A stretch of 64,000 bases of DNA from Rapana venosa (taxonomy: Eukaryota; Mollusca; Gastropoda; Neogastropoda; Muricidae). Within the stretch, counting starts at the first letter, position 1. The number at the start of each line of letters is the position of its first letter. The stretch covers positions 72,214,654 through 72,278,653 of the forward strand of contig CM054141.1 in NCBI GenBank assembly GCA_028751875.1. The letters are read 5' to 3'. The position numbers and the translations under genes are program-made. Of the stretch, positions 1-12,777 are shown one piece after another. Under the pieces are notes generated by a model, which had not been told where the DNA came from, searched no databases, and saw only the letters and a list, made by a program, of their open reading frames with translations.

Positions 1-1345
<1,345 letters not shown>

Positions 1346-2300
1346 AATACTGAAACACAACAAACGACATGATTACCCATTTCCAAAACTCCCTTCCTTT
1401 TTTCCTTCTCCAACACACAGCTCCTGCACTGCCTAGACCCAGCAGGTAAACCCCTCAGTGCCGGCGGCCCTGCTAACACGACTTCATCCCTCCCCACGCT
1501 GTGATCGCTTCTGATGCCATTTTCCGCAGTCTTTCACGGAGGGGTTATTCCTAAAATCACTTTCCTTTCTCTCCCCGGAGATTGCATCGAGGATTTAAAT
1601 CTGGAAACTATGGGTCTTTGTGCGAGCCATGGCACACGTTTATGGGTTGTTGTTGTTGTTGTGATTGTATTCACGTCACATGTGTGAATGAGAACATCCA
1701 CTTTTGTTGATCCTTCCTTTTTCTATTATTACACTTTGCGCATAAAATAGTTTTTTTCCCTGTTATTTCATTACTGATGATTTTTTCCTGTTGTTTCATT
1801 TGTCCTTTATCAAGTTTTGTTGTTGTTGTTTTTGGCTGGGTTTTGTTCTCGTTGTCTTAGAATGCTTGTTTTGTTTAGACTACTGTTGATCACTACCTGC
1901 TTTGCACAGTTGGCTCAGAAGACAGAGCATGCCGTCTTTTGGGTGAGGTTTTAAAAAACGTGTTGGTATTCGTCATTGCAGCATGGTAAAAAAAAAAAAG
2001 AGGTTTAAACAAATATGCCCAGAAACTTAAGGAACCACCCCCCTCCCTTCCCCGCAGAACATTGCAGAAACTATACAAACATTTTAGATTACTGTGCTGA
2101 ATTATGGAAACTTCTAAAACTTCTTGGAATACTGTAAACCTTTCCGAAACTTTATGAACAAACAAACATACACAACCTACAGGTTATGACATTTCTCAAC
2201 AAAATTCTTGTTTTATCACCAATGCATGCATCATTAAGCGAGGAATGTCGATCATAGCAATCCTAGAAATCTTCCTTCAAGGAAATATGAATCTGTAACA
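1346..2300. other. No gene recognised
   Basis: Unique-looking AT-rich sequence with short GTT runs and no open frame with protein-like composition on either strand. Confidence 0.5.
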
Positions 2301-2301
2301 C

Positions 2302-2387
<86 letters not shown>

Positions 2388-2484
2388 CTATGCAAGCTAG
2401 TAAATAATCTGCAATATTGAAACAAGTGGAAAGGAGGAAATTTTAAAAATCTTTTTATGGTAGACCTGATAGCTTGATAGTGTG

Positions 2485-2582
<98 letters not shown>

Positions 2583-2614
2583 TCTCTCTCTCTTTCTCTC
2601 CTCTCCTCTCCTTT
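2302..2614. repeat. (CA)n and (TC)n microsatellites
   Basis: A CA tract at 2302-2382 and a long TC tract at 2489-2594, separated by about 100 bp of unique sequence. Confidence 0.9.
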
Positions 2615-2639
2615 CCTTTCCTCTCTACTCCTCATGCCC

Positions 2640-3480
2640 TTTGTCTTGTCTAATTCAATAGATTTTATCGTGGATGTTGTTTTTATTGCAGTTAGAGATG
2701 AGATTATTAGTACTATTATAAGCGATACTGTTTTAGTATGATATTGTTTTTAGTTTGATAGTCCAGTGGATTATGGGCTTTTGAATTATGTATCGTATAG
2801 GGGTTCTACTTGTTTGAATATTTGTCTTTTTTTTAAAACTATTAATTTGATTGAAGGTGTATTTCCCCTTCCCCCTTGATACTCCTCCCCCACCCCCATC
2901 CTTTCCAATGCTTTTCTGTTATCATGGTTATGTTGTTGTCTCATGGTGATGGGGATCATTTGTTATATTGTTGTCTCATGGTGATGGGCGATTGTTGTTA
3001 TAATTGTATCTCTATTATGATAATCATTATTATAATCTTATTTGCCTTATCTTGCTTTGATAGCTATTGTGTGAATATGTCATTTTTTAAAAAGCGCTAT
3101 TTGAAAAGTATGAACGCAAAAAAAGCGCACGTTTGCTGGGTGGAGGAGGAGAGGAGGGAGGTCATTGAAGGTAATATTGTCAGTAATGACGAATGCCTAG
3201 TATTTTCTAACGTTTTATTCTTGTACCTTTTTATTATCTAAAGTATAAACGTGAAAGAATGGATGTAACAGTAGGTGAAGTAATTTGTTTGTCCTGACGT
3301 TTTATGATTTTCTTTTTTTAATTCTTAAAACATTTTTATTTAAATGTGTGTGTGGACGTGAGCGCGCACGCGCTCAGGCGTGCATGAGTATGTGTGTGCA
3401 TGTATATGTATATGTGGTAATTTGTATTTTCAATGTATCTCCTTATCGATTTTTTCCTCTTTTTTTACTGGTTTAATTTA
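2640..3480. other. No gene recognised
   Basis: AT-rich non-coding sequence. A 121-codon open frame at 2876-3241 has low-complexity, Ile/Leu-rich composition and no recognisable motif. Confidence 0.45.
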
Positions 3481-3483
3481 ACG

Positions 3484-3657
3484 GTAAATGATGCAATAAT
3501 GTAATGTGTAATGTCTTAGTATAATCATTACGAAATTTGTTCTTAGATAGATGGCTTGATGAAAAAAAGCAAATGCATTGCTTATTCAATGTACCATCTG
3601 GAAATAAAATTTTGACTTGACTTGACTTGACTTGACACACACACACACACACACACA
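3484..3657 (+). mobile_element. Retroelement 3' end with (TTGAC)n tail
   Basis: The phrase 'gatggcttgatgaaaaaaag', then a conserved stretch ending 'accatctggaaataaaa', leads into four TTGAC units and then (AC)n. Nearly the same sequence lies at 43019-43105, and a diverged version ends at 6731. AATAAA followed by a short tandem tail is typical of non-LTR element 3' ends. No coding part remains. Confidence 0.6.
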
Positions 3658-3853
3658 AAGGGAGAGAGAGACAGAGAGACAGACGAAATCTTTTCGATAA
3701 TGAGATTTTATTTTCTGAGGGTAATAGAATAAGTACAAGACTTTTTTTTTACATCCAGCCCTCAAAAAGAAAGAAAGAAAGAAGGAAAACAGACAAAATA
3801 TAAGCAAAGTGAATCATAATAATCACAATAAACATCACCACTATCATGAGATC

Positions 3854-3901
<48 letters not shown>

Positions 3902-3921
3902 TTCATTTTCATCTAGGATTG

Positions 3922-4408
3922 TTACTGTTTCAAATGGTCGATACTGCAATTAAAGTCACAAAGATCGGCGATGTGATTGGCCTTATTGCTACGATGTTCG
4001 GTAATTTGAGCTAAATATGTCATTTCCGATTTGAGCCGGCTTGCCTTCCATGGGCGATAACCGGGTGGGTTAGGGGAGATTAGTGTTGGGTGCCTCATCC
4101 TTTCTCTCCGTCTGTTGACTTCGTTTTGTTCCATAGCGGGAGGCTGGCCGGCCTGAGGATAATAGAGACTACGGCAACACGCGGCATCCATTGTGTGCCA
4201 CAAGCTCCAACCAGGCTTGATCGATCTTAGCCCTGTCCTGCGGAATATTCATTCTACTGGCTGTCATCACTGGAATTTCAACTTTTGCTGAAAGTACAGT
4301 CAGTGTTAAATCCAGGCAGAGTGATGAATTCACGGTGACTGAATGGAGACCGTTGAGAATAGTCATTGGTCTGAGGTCCAGATGGTCTGAGAGTAACTTG
4401 AACTTCAT
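3922..4408 (-). other. Two overlapping unrecognised open frames
   Basis: On the minus strand, frames of 79 codons (4169-4408) and 93 codons (3922-4203) overlap and are not simple sequence. Neither shows a motif I recognise. They could be one or two exons of an unknown gene, or decayed repeat. An AG microsatellite (3854-3899) lies just downstream on that strand. Confidence 0.2.
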
Positions 4409-4691
4409 TTCAGAAGATTTGGCTGAAAAAAGTCTTGTAATCTTATAGGTTGGACTTTTAATAGATGGAACATTTCAAACTTGTTTGGTGATGAACCGAA
4501 GCATCATTTTTGGCGAGAAAGAGAGAGCACATGAAAAAGCGTTGGTATTGTCACTCAGTTTTGTGGTGTTTCTTTTGCTAACAATTTCATCTGCAATTTG
4601 ATTTGGCCAATTATTTGTTTTTAGATTTTGAGGGGTGGTTTTAATCTAAATTTTTTAATCAATTTCATTCAACGAGCCTTGCACAATAAAT

Positions 4692-4980
4692 ATGAAAACC
4701 CAACGAAAACTTAAAATCTACATCATCTTAGGAATGGCAGTTATAGCGGCTTCGGAGTACATATCGCACGTTTACGATTTCAAAACCGACTTTATCACAA
4801 GTTACGAGAGTGCTGAAGCCGCCTCATCGACTATAGCCTGTTTGTGCAAGTGTTCCCGGCGACCTGACTGTCACTACTGTGCGTATAACGCCACAACAGG
4901 AAGCTGCTTTCTGCACGTGCTGTTCGACAGCACCCAGACCGTCAAAATGAAGGACGTCACTGTCTTTGCTGACAAACTGG
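4692..4980 (+). CDS. Gene A exon 1: signal peptide and PAN/apple-like module
   Basis: First coding exon of a predicted secreted or surface protein. The ATG opens 96 codons plus one base. Residues about 1-22 form a basic N-terminus and hydrophobic core (IYIILGMAVIAAS) that looks like a signal peptide. Residues about 43-75 carry the clustered-cysteine pattern of PAN/apple modules: CLCKC, CHYCAYNATTGSCFL. PAN modules mediate protein or carbohydrate contacts outside the cell (family knowledge). A consensus donor, gtgagt, begins at 4981 and leaves phase 1, which matches the acceptor at 7295. The frame also stays open through the donor into the adjoining repeat array up to a stop at 5321; I take the spliced form as the main product. 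The start is the first in-frame ATG upstream of the hydrophobic core. Confidence 0.7.
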
Positions 4981-5020
4981 GTGAGTGTTGTTGTGAAGGA
5001 TGCTTTCTGCAGCGTTTTAA

Positions 5021-5640
5021 GGGTTTGGTTTCTGTAGTGCCTCACTGTAGCTTGTTAAAGGGTTTGGTTTCTGTAGTGCCACACTGTAGCTTGTTAAAGG
5101 GTTTGGTTTCTGTAGTGCCACACTGTAGCTTGTTAAAGGGTTTGGTTTCTGTAGTGCCTCACTGTAGCTTGTTAAAGGGTTTGGTTTCTGTAGTGCCACA
5201 CTGTAGCTTGTTAAAGGGTTTGGTTTCTGTAGTGCCTCACTGTAGCTTGTTAAAGGGTTTGGTTTCTGTAGTGCCTCTCTGTAAATGGTTAACGGTTTTT
5301 CTTTGTAGTGCCTCACTGTAGCTTGTTAACGGTTTTTCTCTGTAGTGCCTCACTGTAGCTTGTTAACGGTTTTTCTCTGTAGTGCCTCACTGTAGCTTGT
5401 TAACGGTTTTTCTCTGTAGTACCTCTCTGTAAATGGTTAAGGGCTTCAGTGCTTGACTGTAAATGGTTAAGGGCTTCAGTGCTTGACTGTAAATGGTAAG
5501 GGCTTCAGTGCTTGACTGTAAATGGTTAAGGGCTTCAGTGCCTCACTGTAAATGGTTAAGGGCTTCAGTGCCTCACTGTAAATGGTTAAGGGCTTCAGTG
5601 CCTCACTGTAAATGGTTAAGGGCTTTCCTCTGTCATGCCT
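5021..5640 (+). repeat. 39-bp and 30-bp minisatellite array after exon 1
   Basis: Seven units of exactly 39 bp start near 5021, 5060, 5099, 5138, 5177, 5216 and 5255. Each reads GLVSVVPHCSLLK in the frame of exon 1 and contains two acceptor-like tags (tttctgtag, cactgtag). From about 5290 the units change to a shorter form with 'ggtttttctctgtag', and from about 5430 to a 30-bp form with 'ggttaagggcttcagtg'. The array begins 40 bp after the exon 1 donor. Confidence 0.9.
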
Positions 5641-5976
5641 CACTTCAGTGCTTGTTGGTGGCGGTCTGGTTGTTTCTATGGGTCAACACGATGTGTGCTT
5701 GTTCTAGCCCTTTCCCATTGGTTCTCCATTCACTGATCTAGTAGTTACTGCTCTATAACATTTTCAAGTCACCCATCAACTGTGCTCCTTTTTGTTCCAC
5801 ATGCTTGATGATAAATTTGGGATATAGTTTGGGTTTTTTAAAGCAACAACAACAAAGAAACAAACGAGAACTAGGGGGTGGGGGGTGAAGAGCTCAGTAT
5901 TTTGTTGGATTTTTTGGAAGTGGCCTTTTTTAGACATTACTTAATTTGCTTTCCTTCTCGCTTCCCCCTTCATTAG

Positions 5977-6275
5977 GGGACGGGATAGCTCAGTGGTCGG
6001 AGCACTCGCTTTTTCCCAGCTAAGGTTAGGCAGCATCGAGCGTGGTTCCCACTTGGATGGGTGACCGTTTGCGCGCCTTGGCTTCAGTACAGTTCCCCAG
6101 TTCACCCAGCTGTAAATGGGTACCTGCCCTCTTTAGGGTCAGGGAAGGTAAAGCAGCGAGGAGAGGAGATGGGCGTCGCCCTCAATATGCTGGCCTCTAG
6201 AGAAGCTGAGCTCTCTGATGCCTCGCTCCCCTACGACCACATAGGTTATGGAACACCTTTACCTTTACTTTTTTC
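5977..6275 (+). mobile_element. SINE family A, full-length copy (tRNA-like head plus 5S-like module)
   Basis: It begins gggacgggatagctcagtgg, a tRNA-type box A. From 6019 to 6070 it resembles the 3' half of 5S rRNA: 'ggttaggcagcatcgag' and 'cacttggatgggtgaccg' (compare the ICR region of animal 5S genes, from general knowledge). A body of about 200 bp follows, ending 'cctttacctttac'. Other copies are at 7621-7768 (minus, head half only) and 58363-58658 (minus, full length with target duplication). It lies in gene A intron 1. Confidence 0.75.
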
Positions 6276-6311
6276 TCCTTAGTTGTTTTGTAGTTGACAG
6301 CATGCATGCAT

Positions 6312-6312
<1 letters not shown>

Positions 6313-6368
<56 letters not shown>

Positions 6369-6397
6369 ACACACACACACACACACAACACACACAT
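6313..6397. repeat. (AC)n microsatellite
   Basis: Nearly pure AC tract in gene A intron 1, immediately after gcatgcatgcatg. Confidence 0.95.
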
Positions 6398-6649
6398 GAT
6401 GGACAAATTGTAAGTCCACTTTTATGCTCGAGGCTACCTACATCTGGCTGTTTTGTTATTATTCCCACCCTTGTTACTTTGTATTTTCGTCATTAGTCTG
6501 TATGACTTGAGCTTATGTTGTACTGTCTTGGTTTTATTTTATCATGTATTGTGAGGTCTGGATTTATTTATTTTTAAATCCCCATATATGTTTTTTCTTT
6601 TCAACATACATTAACATTGTCTTTTGAATGTTTTTTATTTCAGTTTTCT

Positions 6650-6915
<266 letters not shown>

Positions 6916-6957
6916 CCTGCACAGAGTGTTTTCTTGTTTGTTGCTGCTTTTTCGTTC

Positions 6958-7250
6958 CTGGCTAGAGCTCTGAAGTCCACCAATGGTCAGATTTTGCGTA
7001 TGCAACCGTTTTTGCCCACAATGAAGGTAGCCACATTCCGACCTCGGGAATGTATGCTGGGTATGTTCGTGTTTCCGCAATCCACCGAACGCTGACATGA
7101 ACCACAGAATCTTTAACGTGCATACTTGATTATGCACGTGTATATGCACAACAGGTTGTACCTGCATGCATATACGCATGAGCTCGTGAATGAGCTCTTG
7201 TACTCTTCAAATCAGTAGTCCTCAACAAAGACGCTGTCTGATTTCCCAAT
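6958..7250 (-). mobile_element. SINE family I, 3' part
   Basis: Read on the minus strand it has the 'tcggaatgtggctaccttca' tail followed by the gcaaaaacggttgcatacgc motif, then a degraded tail. It is the same tail as at 18170-18260, 29930-30010, 36390-36437 and 42240-42350. It ends close to gene A exon 2. Confidence 0.6.
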
Positions 7251-7294
7251 GCTGGTACGTGGCTGTGTCTGGCATTGCTGACTGCTGCTGCCAG

Positions 7295-7494
7295 GCAGCC
7301 AGTGTGAGCACGCGGAGGCGGTGAACTACACGGGCACCGCCGTCAGCTGGGAGAGGTCAGGTGTGCGGGGCAACCTCACCTGTCGGGATGACTTCCTGTA
7401 CAGCGGGGACAACCCCGTCCTCTCCTGCTCTTCCTCAGGAGTGTGGACTGCTGACGGAGCCTGCAGACAGAGGATCTGGAGAAACCCGGGCTCG
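7295..7494 (+). CDS. Gene A exon 2: sushi (CCP) module
   Basis: The exon enters in phase 1 after the pyrimidine-rich acceptor 'ctgctgccag' and leaves in phase 0 at ctcg|gtacgt. The roughly 66 residues carry a complete-looking sushi pattern: QCEHAEAV, YTGTAVSWE, LTC, YSGDNPVLSC, SGVWTADGAC, that is four cysteines with the Trp before the last. Sushi modules act in extracellular recognition and adhesion proteins (family knowledge). The C-terminal residues RIWRNPGS lead into exon 3. An alternative acceptor four bases downstream (7299) would be out of phase with exon 1, which supports 7295. Confidence 0.75.
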
Positions 7495-7523
7495 GTACGT
7501 CTTCCTTTCTCCTCTCCTGCCCC

Positions 7524-7592
7524 CTACCTACCTAACTACCTAACTACCTACCTAACTACCTACCTACCTACCTATCTACCTACCTACCTACC
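7524..7592. repeat. (ACCT)n-type tetranucleotide repeat
   Basis: Imperfect ctac-ctac and ctaa-ctac repeats 30 bp downstream of the exon 2 donor. Confidence 0.9.
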
Positions 7593-7620
7593 TCAGCCAC
7601 ACTGACATCGACACCAGCCA

Positions 7621-7768
7621 GGTACCCATTTACAGCTGGGTGAACTGGGGGACTGCACTGAAGCCAAGGCGCGCAAACGGTCACCCATCCAAGTGGTAAC
7701 CACGCTCGACGCTGCTTAACTTGGCTGGGGGAAAGCGAGTGCTCGGACCACTGAGCTATCCCGTCCCG
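7621..7768 (-). mobile_element. SINE family A, 5' half
   Basis: Reverse complement of the tRNA-like head and 5S-like module of the 5977-6275 copy. The body beyond the 'acagctgggtgaac' region is missing. Confidence 0.75.
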
Positions 7769-7954
7769 TTCGATGATTTTTTGTTTGTTTGTTTTTTGGC
7801 CGTGTTCAATTTTCAGTTTTTCCAGGGGTGGGGGTGGGGTGTTAATTAACAGTAAGCAGAACATGCTACGTATATGACACCTACAGACCCCTTCCCCCCA
7901 TCAACCAGAAGAAAAATATTCTCGATCTCAACTACAGAATGAGCAAAACTTGAC

Positions 7955-9505
7955 AAATGCTTGCAGTTGAAGATAGGCAGATACGAAGTGTGAAGCAGCA
8001 AGTTAGGATAAGAAGACCGTCACCGTCACCGATCCCTCAGATTCCGAATCCTTTGGGGCGCCTTCGAAGCTTTGTCAACCACCTTTCTCCAGTCCTCTCG
8101 TCTCTCAGCCGCCCTCAGGGTGTCTCTCAGCTCCATGTCTGTCCACTCTCGAATGTTGTCCTCCCATCTCTTCCTTTGTCTTCCTTTTCTTCTTCCTCCC
8201 CTCACTGTGCCTTGTAGGATTGTTTTAGCAAGACCAGAGGAGCGTGTGACATGACCAAACCACTTCAGTTTTTGTTGTCTGACGAGTGTTTGAAGGTCAG
8301 TATAGGGCCCGATTTCATTGCGATGCGTCTCTTGACTTCTTCATTCGTGATGTGGTCTTTGTACGAGATGCCTAAGAGTCTTCGGAAGCACCTCATTTCT
8401 ACAGCTCTTATTCTTCTCGCTAAGTCCGCTGTGAGGGTCCATGATTCACATGCATATAAGAAGATTGATAACCAGAGAGCGCATCAGTCTGATTTTGGAA
8501 CTGATGGCGATTTTTCTGTTGCTCCAAATGTGTTTGAACTTGGTCATTGCGGCTGTGATCTGGGCAAGTCTTGACAGTATTTCTGGTTTTGATCCCTCGT
8601 CTGTCACGATAGATCCCAGATATTTGAATCTGTGAACATTTTCAGATTTCTGGTCTTTGATTTTGATTTCTGATGTGAAGTTGCTGTTTGTCATCATTTT
8701 TGCTTTTCCCCCGCTAATTTCCATACCAAATTTTGTTGATTTTTCTTCTATGCGGTTCACTAAGTCTGTTAGTTCTTGCTCTTGGCCAGCTAATCCGTCA
8801 ATATCATCAGCGAAGCGCCAGTTTGTGATTGTTCGCCCTCCAATACTCACTGTTCCTTCGTGTTCTTCTCGTGCTTCTTCCATGATTCTCTCAAGAAATA
8901 GATTGAAGAGAGAGGGGCAAGCAGGCAGCCCTGGCGCACACCGACCGTCGTCCGAAACCAATCACCTATGTTGTTGTGAAACACTGCACTTGTTACATTC
9001 GCACAGAGGCTCTGTACGACTTTGATTGGGTTGGCATTGATGTTGTAGAGGTTCATAGTTGCCTGCAGTGCAGCGTGCAAAACTCTGACGAATGCTTTCT
9101 TAAAATCGATAAAGACATGGTAGAGGTCCTGTTGATGCTGGAGATATTTTTCCATTATGAGTCTTATGTTGAAGATCTGCTCTGTTGTACTTCGTCCAGG
9201 TCTGAAACTAGCTTGTTCGTCTGCGATGATTCTTTCAGCCTGTGGTTTGAGCCTGTTCAGTAAGATCTTCAACATCACTTTGCTTGGTGACTGATGAGAT
9301 TAAGAGTGCGGTAGTTCTGGCATTCTTGGAGGTTGCCTTTTTTAGGAAGTGTTATTATAAGGGATTGTGTCCACGCTTTTGGCCATGCTCCAGTATGCCA
9401 GATCAAGTTGAAGATTCGATGGAGAACGTCTATACATGGATCACCTCCTGCTTGCACCATTTCAGCTGGGACGCTATCAACACCACAAGGACAAGAAGAC
9501 ATACA
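7955..9505 (-). mobile_element. RTE-like non-LTR retrotransposon, 5'-truncated and frame-broken
   Basis: Reverse transcriptase sequence is spread over at least three minus-strand frames (9502-9275, 9278-8847, 8961-8446). In order it shows ITLPKKGNLQECQNYR, EQASFRPGRSTTEQIF, VFIDFKKAF, TTVGVRQGCLLAP, the catalytic WRFADDIDGLAG and FKYLGSIVTDEG, then a degraded C-terminal part down to about 7955. The FADD core and 'GRSTTEQIF' box are typical of RTE-type LINEs (family knowledge). The endonuclease domain is absent and the frame changes make it a dead copy. It sits antisense in gene A intron 2. Confidence 0.85.
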
Positions 9506-9603
9506 CGTTAAATGAAAGAGTTAGTGATGTGAAAGTGTGAAAACAACCAAAAAGAAATGAGGTAAGCGTGGACCATAAATGGAAAAGCTTTATCGCCGTT
9601 AAG

Positions 9604-9634
9604 TTGTTGTTGTTGTTGTTGTTGCTGTTGTTGG
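9604..9634. repeat. (GTT)n microsatellite
   Basis: Short GTT run with one GCT interruption. Confidence 0.9.
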
Positions 9635-9944
9635 CGTGTTCCCAGCTGAACACCCTGGGGGTCACCTACATCATGCACTGTGGCTTGCTCCTTACACTTA
9701 GCAATCACTGTCAGGCTATGAATTATACACAGTGGATGAGAAACTTGCCGGCATAACACTTTTAAGGTCTGTCACTACATAGGCAGCCATGCTCCGACTT
9801 CAGATAATTGTTTGTCCTTTCAAGGAGAGTGCAGGTTGTCATGCTAACAGCTTTTCCTAGCAGAAAACAATTTCAACATTTTAAAAGATAACATTTTGAA
9901 ATACGTTTGTGTTGTTTGTTTGGGGGGTTTTGTTTGTTTTTCGG

Positions 9945-10060
9945 TTAGAGCTCCGAGGTCCACAAATTGTGAGATTTTGCGTATGCAACCGTTTGCCCGC
10001 CATGAAGGTAGCCGCATTACGATTTCGGGGATGCTTCATCTCTTTGGAATCCCCCCCCCC
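9945..10060 (-). mobile_element. SINE family I tail fragment
   Basis: On the minus strand it reads 'cgtaatgcggctaccttcat', then ggcgggcaaacggttgcatacgcaaaatctcac in shortened form, which is the tail shared with family I and family H copies. Confidence 0.55.
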
Positions 10061-10139
10061 TCCCCACTTGCTGAGCTGCCTGATGTGACAGTCTCCAAAG
10101 CTCAGCCCAGATCCCACTGTACTGTCCACCCTGCCCCTG

Positions 10140-10375
10140 TTCTGTATTTCTATTTGTTTTGTTTTACTTTATTCTTTTCTATCGAGGATAATGAAAAAAG
10201 CACTTATGTGCTTTTTACATCCAGTCCCCATGCGTATGCGATTTTTGTAAATTCTGTGATCTGTTCCCACCGGCACACAATGGCCTACTCTTACGAAAAG
10301 CGGAACAGGATTTAACGTGTGCGCAAGATGTTCTGCGTGCGTTCGCACACGGGGCCTCGGTTTATAGTCTCATCC
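10140..10375 (-). mobile_element. SINE family D fragment, split by a LINE
   Basis: The reverse complement matches the body of the 38699-39105 copy (tgctttttacatccagtccc, ccgg-cacaca-tgg, cggtttatagtctcatcc). It stops at 10375 and resumes with 'tcatccgaag' at 11732, so the intervening LINE inserted into it. Confidence 0.75.
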
Positions 10376-11701
10376 CGTCTTCAAAAAACATTCGGTGTTA
10401 CTGGCACAGCCCTCTCCTGGTTCAGTCCATACCTCACTGACCGATTCCAGACAGTAGCAGTAAACAAGATACAGTCAATACCTGCCAAACTGGAATGTGG
10501 TGTCCCGCAGGGATCAGTTCTCGGCCCTGTTCTTTTCACTCTCTATACTGCTCCACTATCACATATAATAAACCGTCATCATATCAACCATCACTTTTAT
10601 GCAGATGACTCTCAGATTCAAAGTAGCGTTATACCTGAAAATCTGCCTTCTCTCTTGACAAAGATGGCCTACTGCTTTCAAGATATCCAAAACTGGATGA
10701 TACAAAACAAGTTACAGTTAAACGCAGATAAAACCGAAGCCATGCTTGTAGGGACCAAACACAAACTCTCTTCCATTACAACAACTTCAATAGAACTCGG
10801 CAATACATCAGTCCCTCTATCCACTTCCGTGAAGTATCTAGGTGTCGTTATCGACAACACACTCTCTATGAAAAAATTCATCACCCAGACCTGTCAGTCG
10901 TGCTACTATCAATTACGGCGTATTAGTGCAATTCGAAAGTACCTGTCCACTGATGCAACAACCAAACTTGTCACTTCTCTCATTCTCTCACGTCTGGACT
11001 ATTGCAATTCTCTTTTAGCTGGTCTGCCAGCAACATCTATCCACTCCCTTCAACGTATACAAAACTCCGCAGCTCGACTAGTTCTCAGAAAGAAAACATC
11101 TGAGCACATTACCCCTCTCTTGCGATCTCTCCACTGGCTGCCTGTGCCACAGAGAGTAGATTATAAAATCAGTACCCTCTGTTACAAATGTCTCCACAAA
11201 ACTGCACCCTCCTACCTATGTGAATGTCTTAACCTGTACACTCCTTCACGTTCCCTCCGATCTACTGCAGATACCTTATGCATACGAATACCTAGATTCA
11301 ACCAATCCACTGTTGGCCTCCGCTCATTCTCTATTTCTGGTCCATCCATCTGGAACAACGTTCCTCTCTCTCTTCGCCAGAAACCTAGTTATGACACTTT
11401 TAAATCCAGCCTCAAGACATATTTATTTCAAACCTAAGACTTCCCCCCTCCTGTTTCATATCTAACCCATGTTCTATCACCCTGCTAAAGTATACGGCCT
11501 GTGCGAGTGTGTGTGTGCTTTTGAAAAACATTTGACTATCGAAATTTTATTTCATAGATTTTGTCTGCATCGCACCATGTTTGTAAATATCTGTTTGTTT
11601 AAACTTTTGATTATTTATCATTGATTGCATGACTGTGTAAGATTAGGTTGAATGCATGCGCTTTGATTTGTCTTTGCAAGATATAGCGCTATATAAGTTC
11701 C

Positions 11702-11731
<30 letters not shown>
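10376..11731 (+). mobile_element. L2/CR1-like LINE, 3' half with open RT frame
   Basis: An open frame from the insertion boundary to the stop at 11437 (about 350 codons) carries the C-terminal half of a reverse transcriptase: FGVTGTALSWF, CGVPQGSVLGPVLF, HHFYADDSQIQ (YADD active site), LQLNADKTEAMLVG, KYLGVVIDNTLSM, then the C-terminal LHWLPVPQRVDYKI region. The 3' UTR ends 'agcgctatataagttccat' plus (ATT)n. The target duplication TCATCC (10370-10375 and 11732-11737) defines the insertion. Apurinic endonuclease and the N-terminal RT part are missing. It is the most complete of five copies of this family here. Confidence 0.9.
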
Positions 11732-11734
<3 letters not shown>

Positions 11735-11737
11735 TCC

Positions 11738-11941
11738 GAAGTGTGTGTGTGTGTGGCTGTGTGTATGGTTGTGTGTGTGTGTGTGTGGGGGGGGGGGGGG
11801 GTGGTTGTGTGTGTGGTTTTGTGTGTGGGTGTGTGTGTGGTGTGTGTGTGTGTGTTTGTGTTGTGTGGTTGTGTGTGTGTGTTTGTGTGTGGCTGTGTTT
11901 GTGTGTGTGGTTGTGTGTGTGTGTGTTTGTGTGTGTGGTTG

Positions 11942-11982
<41 letters not shown>

Positions 11983-11986
11983 GCGT

Positions 11987-12026
<40 letters not shown>

Positions 12027-12049
12027 GTGTGGTTGTGTGTGTGTGTGTC
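11738..12049. repeat. Imperfect (GT)n tract
   Basis: About 310 bp of GT repeats with GTGTGG interruptions and a G13 run at 11786-11801. Long Cys-Val and Thr-His frames here are artefacts. Confidence 0.9.
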
Positions 12050-12429
12050 TCCTTGCTCCTGACAGAGAGAGTGACCACACTGACAGACAGTCAGTCAGTC
12101 TTTGCTCCTATAGCACTGTGTGGACTGTGTGTAATGTGGGGAGGGGGAGCGGGGGTCCTCGGTCTTTGTTGTGGTTGTTGTTGTTGGGTTGGGGTGTTTT
12201 CGGTGTGTGTTGTTATTTATTTATTTATTTTCCTTATTTCTATTGTGTGCGTGTGTCTGCATGCCATGTGTGTGCGCGCGCGGGCGTGCATGTGCATGTG
12301 TGTGTGCACACATGCGTACGTATGTATGTGTGTGTGTATGTGTGTGTGTGTCCATGTGTGTGTGTGTTTGTGCGCGAGCACGTGTGTATGCCTAGCAAGC
12401 GTTCACATGCACAGTCCACGAGTCTATAG

Positions 12430-12693
12430 CATTCTGTGTGTGTGTTTCAGAGTATCTATAGCATTCTGTGTGTGTGTTTCAGAGTGTCTGTAGTATTCTC
12501 TGTGTGTTTCAGAGTGTCTGTAGTATTATATGTGTTAGTGGTTTCAGAGTGTCTGTAGTATTTTGTGTCTGTGTGTGATTCAGAGTGTCTATAGTATTCT
12601 CTGTGTGTTTCAGAGTATCTATAGTATTCTGTGTGTTAGTGGTTTCAGAGTATCTATAGTATTCTGCGTGTGTGTTTCAGAGTGTCTATAGTA

Positions 12694-12777
<84 letters not shown>

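Noticed and set aside
5977..6060. tRNA gene calls at SINE heads (also 15700, 24040, 28060, 29660, 36440, 38700, 58640)
   Set aside because: Boxes A and/or B are present, but the acceptor and anticodon stems do not pair and each is joined to a repeated SINE body. Only 45289-45360 folds as a full tRNA.
6019..6070. A 5S rRNA gene
   Set aside because: Only about 50 bp is 5S-like, the 5' half is missing and the segment recurs inside a SINE.
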